NCBI RefSeq assembly: GCF_022788635.1
Contig: NZ_CP076024.1
Span: forward strand, 1,674,001 to 1,738,000
Reading direction: 5' to 3'
From: Methylobacter sp. S3L5C
GTDB lineage: Bacteria; Pseudomonadota; Gammaproteobacteria; Methylococcales; Methylomonadaceae
DNA length: 64,000 bases
Of this stretch, positions 60,098-64,000 are shown one piece after another. Under the pieces are notes generated by a model. The model saw only the letters and a list, made by a program, of their open reading frames with translations. It was not told where the DNA came from and searched no databases. Each line of letters opens with the position of its first letter. Position 1 is the stretch's first letter. Position numbers and translations under genes: made by a program.

Positions 60098-61852
60098 ATG
60101 AAAAAAAAACCTGATACAAGCATTCAAATATACAAACGATTATCGACCTATGTAACACCACATCGCGGTCTTTTTGCCATCAGCATTGTTGGCTTTCTGA
60201 TTTATTCCAGTACCCAGCCTTTATTTGCCGCATTGGTACAGGAAATTATTGACACGCTGCAAGCCAAATCACGCGAAAAAATGTACTATTTGCCGTTGTT
60301 TTTTAGCGGGTTGGTTCTTGTTCGTGGTATTGGTAATTATTTTGGTAATTATTTTTTAGCCAAAGTGTCATTGAATGTTATTCATGCTTTGCGCTGTGAG
60401 ATTTTTAATAAATATACGCAGTTGCCGACCGCTCATTTTGATGCCAATAATAGCGGTTACATGATTTCACGTATTACCCATAATGTCGGACAAGTTGCAC
60501 AAGCAACGACTGATGCGGTGCGTAAAGTAGTGCAGGAAGGTTTAACTGCTTTAGGTTTGTTGGTGTATTTATTTTATGTTAACTGGTTGCTGTCACTGGT
60601 TTTTTTGGTAGTTGCACCGCTTATTGCCTTATTGGTTAATTATGTCAGCAAACGACTAAGGATGTTAAGTAAGCGTATCCAGGAATCAATAGGCGACATG
60701 ACACATATTACCTCGGAATTGGTTAATGGACATCGCGTGGTGAGAAGTTATGGCGGCGAAGAGTATGAAAAACAGCGGTTTTTGGAAAGTAGTTTGTATA
60801 ATCGCCGGCAATCATTAAAATTAACAACGACAGGCGCTATTCATAATCAAATTATGCAATTAATTATTGCCTTGGCGTTGGCATTTTTAATGTACATGGC
60901 ATTGTTTTTTATGGAGCAAGCCAGTGTTGGCTCATTTGTCGGGTATTTAACGGCAGCATTTTTATTGCCCAGACCGATCAGGCAATTAAGTGATGCCAAC
61001 AGTGATATCCAAAAAGGCATAGTAGCAGCTGAATCGTTATTTGAAATATTGGATGAGCCGGGCGAGTTGGATGAAGGAACTTATCAGGCTGAAAGATGCA
61101 AGGGAGCACTGGAATTTAAAAAGCTGTCATTTCAATATGCCGGTGCCAATGAACCTGCGCTTATCGACATCAATTTCAAGGCCGAGCCGGGCCAGACTAT
61201 TGCCCTGGTTGGCGCATCGGGTGGTGGTAAAAGTACCTTGGTTAATTTGGTATCACGATTTTATCCTCATGGTAGTGGTGAAATATTATTGGATGGCGTG
61301 GAAATCAATACCTATCAGTTAGCAAACTTAAGGAAGCAGTTGGCATTGGTTAATCAGCAGGTCACTTTATTCAATGATACGATAGCCAATAATATTGCCT
61401 ACGGTGCGTTGACGACAGCAACTCGTAGCGAAATTACCACAGCGGCGACAGATGCTTATGCCATGGAATTTATCGGTAAATTGGATAAAGGACTGGATAC
61501 GGAAATAGGTGAAAATGGCGTTAAATTATCGGGTGGACAGCGGCAAAGATTAGCTTTGGCCAGAGCATTGTTGAAAGACGCGCCTCTACTGATTTTGGAT
61601 GAAGCGACTTCTGCATTGGATACTGAGTCAGAACGATATATTCAGGCCGCATTACAAAAAGTGATGCGTAACCGGACAACTTTGGTTATTGCGCATCGGT
61701 TATCGACGATTGAAAATGCCGATATGATTTTAGTGATAGATCATGGGCGTATCGTAGAAAGAGGCTCTCATGAAGAGTTGATTAAAAAAAATGGAGCTTA
61801 TGCTCGTTTGCACCAAATGCAGTTTAAGGAGCATCCTGAAAAAAATGATTAA
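60098..61852 (+). CDS. msbA: Lipid A export ATP-binding/permease protein MsbA
   Basis: The 584-residue half-transporter flips lipid A-core across the inner membrane. Six membrane segments occupy about residues 20-310, followed by the ATPase with Walker A GASGGGKS (about 372-379), the signature [16 protein letters not shown] (about 478-493), Walker B PLLILDEATSALD and the H-loop IAHRLST. Length and the surrounding LPS genes support MsbA over other exporters. The lysine-rich start (MKKKPDTS) is family-like. Confidence 0.92.
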   Translation: MKKKPDTSIQIYKRLSTYVTPHRGLFAISIVGFLIYSSTQPLFAALVQEIIDTLQAKSREKMYYLPLFFSGLVLVRGIGNYFGNYFLAKVSLNVIHALRCEIFNKYTQLPTAHFDANNSGYMISRITHNVGQVAQATTDAVRKVVQEGLTALGLLVYLFYVNWLLSLVFLVVAPLIALLVNYVSKRLRMLSKRIQESIGDMTHITSELVNGHRVVRSYGGEEYEKQRFLESSLYNRRQSLKLTTTGAIHNQIMQLIIALALAFLMYMALFFMEQASVGSFVGYLTAAFLLPRPIRQLSDANSDIQKGIVAAESLFEILDEPGELDEGTYQAERCKGALEFKKLSFQYAGANEPALIDINFKAEPGQTIALVGASGGGKSTLVNLVSRFYPHGSGEILLDGVEINTYQLANLRKQLALVNQQVTLFNDTIANNIAYGALTTATRSEITTAATDAYAMEFIGKLDKGLDTEIGENGVKLSGGQRQRLALARALLKDAPLLILDEATSALDTESERYIQAALQKVMRNRTTLVIAHRLSTIENADMILVIDHGRIVERGSHEELIKKNGAYARLHQMQFKEHPEKND

Positions 61853-61888
61853 CACAGTGCAAGTCTTTATTGTTGAGGGGATGTTATT

Positions 61889-62455
61889 TTGAAGACATTT
61901 ATGTCGGAAATTGAAGAGCATCAATCCATGATAGCCAGGTTGGCTAATTGCACCGAAGTAATTGAGATGGCCGCAGAATTACTGACCTGCACTTTACAGC
62001 AGGGCGGCAAGATATTGTTATGTGGTAATGGCGGTAGTGCGGCTGATTGTCAGCATATCGCAGCAGAATTTGTTGTGCGCTATGAAAAAAAGCGCAAAGC
62101 TATGGCTGCCATTGCCTTGACGACAGATAGTTCTATTTTGACAGCTCATGCCAATGATTTTGATTTTGAAACGGTTTTTTCGCGTCAGGTGGAAGCGCTT
62201 GGTAACGACAAGGATTGTTTGATCGCAATTTCTACCTCAGGAAAAAGTAAAAATATACTAAGAGCAGTCGAAGCTGCAAAGTTAAAAGGCATGGCGGTTA
62301 TTGGCTTAACCGGCGGTGATGGCGGTGAGCTAAGTGGGCTGGCAACGGTTTCGGTTATTGTGCCTTCGACGGTCACGGCAAGAATACAAGAAGCACATAT
62401 TTTAATTGGTCATTGGTGGTGTGGTGCGATTGAGGAGGCTTTAAGTGCTGTTTAA
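61889..62455 (+). CDS. gmhA: Sedoheptulose 7-phosphate isomerase
   Basis: The 188-residue SIS-domain enzyme makes D-glycero-D-manno-heptose 7-phosphate, the first step to LPS heptose. Family stretches are LLCGNGGSAADCQHIAAEFV (about 50-69), SILTAHANDF, STSGKSKNIL and ARIQEAHILIGHWWC. The TTG at 61889 is used because AGGGG lies 8 nt upstream; an ATG 12 nt further in lacks a ribosome site. It overlaps hldE by 11 nt. Confidence 0.93.
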   Translation: MKTFMSEIEEHQSMIARLANCTEVIEMAAELLTCTLQQGGKILLCGNGGSAADCQHIAAEFVVRYEKKRKAMAAIALTTDSSILTAHANDFDFETVFSRQVEALGNDKDCLIAISTSGKSKNILRAVEAAKLKGMAVIGLTGGDGGELSGLATVSVIVPSTVTARIQEAHILIGHWWCGAIEEALSAV

Positions 62456-63869
62456 AACACCTGATTTTGGATTGGCCCGAATCATTGTTATTGGTGATGT
62501 TATGCTGGATCGTTATTGGTCCGGGCAGGCGTTGCGTATATCTCCTGAAGCACCCGTGCCAGTTGTTAAGGTTAAATCGGTTGAAGACCGCATAGGCGGC
62601 GCTGGCAATGTCGCGCTTAATATCGCCAAATTAGGCGGCAAAGTGACTTTGCTGGGTGTTGTGGGTGATGATGCCGAAAGTAAAATTTTAAGGGAGTTAC
62701 TCGAAGCCGAGGGAGTGGTGTGCGATTTTGTTGTTGAGCCGTTGTTACGTAGCATCTGTAAGCTTCGTGTCATGGCGCAGCATCAACAATTGATCCGGCT
62801 GGATTTTGAAGATACGCCGATAAAATTTGATCAAGAGGCTTTAAAGACGGCCTTAATCAGGCATTTTCCACAAAACGATGTGGTAGTTTTTTCCGACTAT
62901 GGCAAGGGAACTTTGGCGGATGTTTCAGCTTATATTATTGCCGCCAGACAAGCCGGTGTTAAGGTTTTGGTAGATCCCAAGGGTGTTGATTATCAGCGTT
63001 ATGCGCAAGCTGACTTGATAACGCCGAACCTGGCTGAGTTACAAGCGGTGGTGGGGGCCTGTGAAAATAATCAACATTTAATTGAAAAAGGGCGTGAGCT
63101 TTTAGCTTTGTATCAAATTCCAACACTGTTATTGACTCGTGGCGAAGCGGGTATGACGCTGATAGATCATGATCAGGTGCATTCATTGCCGGCGCAAGCC
63201 AAAGATGTTTTTGATGTAACCGGAGCCGGAGACACGGTTATTGCTGTAATGGCTTTAGGTGTCTCGCTTGGTATGCCGTTGGTTGAAGTTATGTATCTGG
63301 CTAATTTGGCTGGCGGTATTGTGGTCGGTAAATTGGGAACATCAACGGTTTCATTACAAGAATTGGCGCGCGCCATGCACGGCGATAGAGATTCACTGTA
63401 TGGCGTTGTTTCCGAAGAAGAATTGGCCAGGCTTTTTGCACGGGCAAAAGCCCATGATGAAAAAATCATAATGACTAATGGTTGCTTTGATTTGCTGCAT
63501 GCCGGGCATGTCGCTTATTTGGAGCAGGCAAAAGCACTGGGTGATCGTTTGTGTGTGGCAGTTAATTCCGATGCTTCAGTTAAACAACTCAAGGGTGAAT
63601 CACGACCGATTAACGGTTTACATGAACGTATGACAGTACTGGCCGCATTGGCTTGTGTTGACTGGGTGGTGCCGTTTACAGAAGAAACACCTGAGCGTTT
63701 GTATTGTGCATTGTTGCCTGATGTTATTGTTAAGGGTGGTGATTATAGCCCTGAGCAAGTCGTAGGTGGCGATTGCGTTATTAAGGCGGGTGGTGAAGTA
63801 AAAATATTGCAGTTTGTCGATGGTCAATCAACAACAGCGATGATTAACAAGGCGAGGAAGATGGAATGA
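62445..63869 (+). CDS. hldE: Bifunctional heptose kinase/adenylyltransferase HldE
   Basis: The 474-residue enzyme phosphorylates and adenylates heptose for ADP-heptose. The N-terminal ribokinase-type domain (about 1-320) has the [15 protein letters not shown] and DVTGAGDTV (about 257-265) motifs. The C-terminal nucleotidyltransferase domain begins near 340 with [16 protein letters not shown]. It starts at GTG behind an excellent GAGGAGG site inside the gmhA end. gmhB, the phosphatase of the pathway, is not in the window. Confidence 0.95.
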   Translation: MLFKTPDFGLARIIVIGDVMLDRYWSGQALRISPEAPVPVVKVKSVEDRIGGAGNVALNIAKLGGKVTLLGVVGDDAESKILRELLEAEGVVCDFVVEPLLRSICKLRVMAQHQQLIRLDFEDTPIKFDQEALKTALIRHFPQNDVVVFSDYGKGTLADVSAYIIAARQAGVKVLVDPKGVDYQRYAQADLITPNLAELQAVVGACENNQHLIEKGRELLALYQIPTLLLTRGEAGMTLIDHDQVHSLPAQAKDVFDVTGAGDTVIAVMALGVSLGMPLVEVMYLANLAGGIVVGKLGTSTVSLQELARAMHGDRDSLYGVVSEEELARLFARAKAHDEKIIMTNGCFDLLHAGHVAYLEQAKALGDRLCVAVNSDASVKQLKGESRPINGLHERMTVLAALACVDWVVPFTEETPERLYCALLPDVIVKGGDYSPEQVVGGDCVIKAGGEVKILQFVDGQSTTAMINKARKME

Positions 63870-64000
63870 TTATTGTCACGGGTGGTGCTGGTTTTATAGG
63901 GAGTAATCTGATTCGGGCATTAAATCAGCGCGGTGAAAGTAATATATTGTTGATTGACCACTTGGTCAATGGTCGAAAGATGCACAATATAGCGGATCTT
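63866..64000 (+). CDS. hldD: ADP-L-glycero-D-manno-heptose 6-epimerase, start only
   Basis: The first 45 residues are visible; the rest lies beyond the right edge. The NADP motif [18 protein letters not shown] (residues 2-19) and the [15 protein letters not shown] stretch match HldD rather than other epimerases. It overlaps hldE by 4 nt (ATGA), completing the gmhA-hldE-hldD heptose run. Confidence 0.9.
   Translation, partial: MIIVTGGAGFIGSNLIRALNQRGESNILLIDHLVNGRKMHNIADL

Overview
The window looks like a chromosomal stretch of a gammaproteobacterium, most probably a methanotroph of the Methylococcales. The evidence is a periplasmic MxaD-type (methanol oxidation) SRPBCC protein followed by a YVTN propeller, Met/His-rich copper-type periplasmic proteins, Rieske/cytochrome b/c1 genes next to sspAB, and housekeeping genes of clear gammaproteobacterial type. 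The genus cannot be fixed from the sequence. I see no tRNA, rRNA, CRISPR array, transposase or phage gene.

Layout. 1-6589 (minus): tetR, membrane-fusion gene and two RND pump genes in one operon; the second pump gene runs off the left edge. 7140-11290 (minus): an exported molybdenum hydroxylase pair (iorAB type), an exported superoxide-reductase-like protein and a secreted lectin-like protein. They lie opposite a sigma-54 activator gene (12096-13223, plus). The divergent gap holds two candidate sigma-54 promoters, each with the same CTGA-N6-TCAG palindrome upstream. 13305-21736 (minus): a sulfate-uptake locus, in transcription order a 56-residue YezD-like gene, a porin, two Sbp/CysP binding proteins, cysT, cysW, cysA, and then cysB. 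Its three long intercistronic gaps each hold a stem-loop. 22110-28059 (minus): dapB and hrcA-grpE-dnaK-dnaJ; heat-shock (sigma-32) promoters are embedded in the 3' ends of hrcA and grpE.

28653-30674 (plus): MxaD-like protein, YVTN propeller and a small unknown protein. 30773-34116 (minus): rmlA-rmlC-rmlD-rmlB for dTDP-L-rhamnose, all overlapping. 34735-41654 (plus): mlaF-mlaE-mlaD-mlaB with no mlaC, then murA, hisG, hisD, hisC. 41961-45941: petABC and sspAB. 46685-50317: guaB, guaA, tadA. 50383-52020 (minus): pgi. 52295-55868: a periplasmic/membrane set with a cupredoxin, YqaA, two unrecognised membrane-linked proteins and a second superoxide-reductase-like protein. 55926-64000: LPS assembly (glycosyltransferases, O-antigen ligase-like, waaE-like, msbA, gmhA, hldE and the start of hldD).

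Together the window is core metabolism (His, guanine nucleotides, lysine/diaminopimelate, bc1 respiration, protein folding) with cell-envelope genes (rhamnose, heptose, LPS export, Mla lipid transport). It has one accessory-looking stretch at 7-22 kb devoted to redox chemistry and sulfur scavenging. The most distinctive observations are the sigma-54/palindrome arrangement at 11.3-12 kb, the hairpin-punctuated sulfate operon headed by a YezD-like gene, the paired exported superoxide-reductase-like proteins, and the mla operon lacking mlaC.
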